From contig JAHEFB010000013.1 of NCBI GenBank assembly GCA_024640405.1, positions 27,643 to 91,642 of the forward strand: a stretch of 64,000 nt of DNA, given 5' to 3'. This DNA is from Alphaproteobacteria bacterium (GTDB lineage: Bacteria; Pseudomonadota; Alphaproteobacteria; Rhizobiales; Aestuariivirgaceae). The notes beneath the pieces are model-generated. The model saw only the letters and a list, made by a program, of their open reading frames with translations. It ran no database searches and was not told the origin of the DNA. Positions 63,880 to 64,000 of the stretch are shown here, in pieces; position 1 is the first letter of the stretch; each line of letters opens with the position of its first letter. The position numbers and the translations under genes are program-made.

Positions 63880-64000
63880 CTAGGCTGTGGTGACGATTTA
63901 ACGAACAGGGATTCCCTTTTGTCTGCGAATCAGATTCAAGACTGATTTTTGGGAGATCAGTCATGTCTATTGACGCACTTCGCGATGATCAGTGGGAACG
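63880..64000 (+). mobile_element. Left end of an IS5-like insertion sequence (cut by window)
   Basis: CTAG at 63880-63883 is followed by GCTGTGGTGACGATTTAACG, a plausible terminal inverted repeat, and then a transposase start. The right end is outside the window, so the inverted repeat and target duplication cannot be checked. Its ends differ from those of the MITE-like element at 33352. Confidence 0.55.
63963..64000 (+). CDS. IS5-family transposase, N-terminal fragment
   Basis: Only 12 full codons are visible: MSIDALRDDQWE, then Arg by its first two bases. The L-x-D-x-Q-W-E-R start is common in IS5-group transposases. GGGAG lies seven bases upstream of the ATG. No DDE residue can be seen, so assignment rests on the start motif and the CTAG context. 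Confidence 0.5.
   Translation, partial: MSIDALRDDQWE

Noticed and set aside
1..64000. CRISPR arrays, rRNA operon, further tRNAs, prophage genes
   Set aside because: No regularly spaced repeats, no rRNA signature sequence, only one tRNA with a recognisable T-arm, and only the lone S74 domain as a phage-like feature.

Overview
The window is a 64-kb piece of an alphaproteobacterial chromosome, most like Hyphomicrobiales (Rhizobiales). This rests on gene order and families recognised by eye, not on a search. Supporting blocks are divK-pleD beside a DUF3572 gene, rpmG/NUDIX/DUF983/rnr/topA/dprA/plsY/pyrC'/pyrB, erpA-dgt-argS-SPOR, rlpA-dacA-tmk-holB-metG-tatD-MBL, and mazG-hflX-hfq-trkA-ntrX-ntrY-ntrC-ntrB-dusB with a fused ispDF. 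A DMSP-lyase-like cupin suggests a marine lifestyle. The DNA looks moderately GC-rich and is densely coded.

Layout. 1-2978 (-): an operon of DUF3572, a HAD phosphatase, a Mak-like ROK sugar kinase and a fumarase/aspartase-superfamily lyase that runs off the left edge. 3191-4962 (+): the cell-cycle signalling pair divK-pleD, translationally coupled. 5386-18005 (-): a long housekeeping block covering ribosomal protein L33, NUDIX, DUF983, RNase R, topoisomerase I, DprA, PlsY, a dihydroorotase-like PyrC' lacking the metal-binding motif, PyrB, an AEC transporter and RuvX. 18082-21480 (+): an MBL hydrolase, gatC-gatA (no gatB here) and two small secreted or membrane proteins. 21496-27819: an M48 protease/DUF898 pair, a Sel1 protein, xth, a secreted PAN protein with three regular cysteine repeats, and erpA. 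27947-33355 (+): dgt, argS and a large SPOR protein.

At 33352-33622 a 271-bp MITE-like element with 25-bp terminal inverted repeats sits exactly on the SPOR stop codon, within a duplicated CTAG target. After it come loosely related genes (an ABM-like protein, an orphan S74 domain, tRNA-Ser(TGA), DUF2147, a Sel1 protein, MmgE/PrpD). The backbone resumes at rlpA (37949) and runs through cell-wall, replication and tRNA-charging genes to an MBL enzyme (45091).

45091-49399 looks like accessory cargo: a DMSP-lyase-like cupin, an MFS transporter, and a TetR regulator divergent from a glutathione S-transferase/ChrR-like cupin operon. The promoter between the last two is flanked by two near-identical 14-bp palindromes. 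49339-61295 is the mazG/hflX/hfq/trkA/Ntr block, with both NtrBC and NtrYX two-component systems. 61457-63810 (+) carries ispDF, a CinA C-terminal amidase (pncC) and a YccF protein. The right edge is the start of an IS5-like insertion sequence, again at a CTAG.

The best candidates for something undescribed are the C-x18-C-x17-C-x21-C repeat in the PAN protein (26039-27391), the TetR/GST/cupin switch with its paired operators, and the placement of the MITE on a stop codon.
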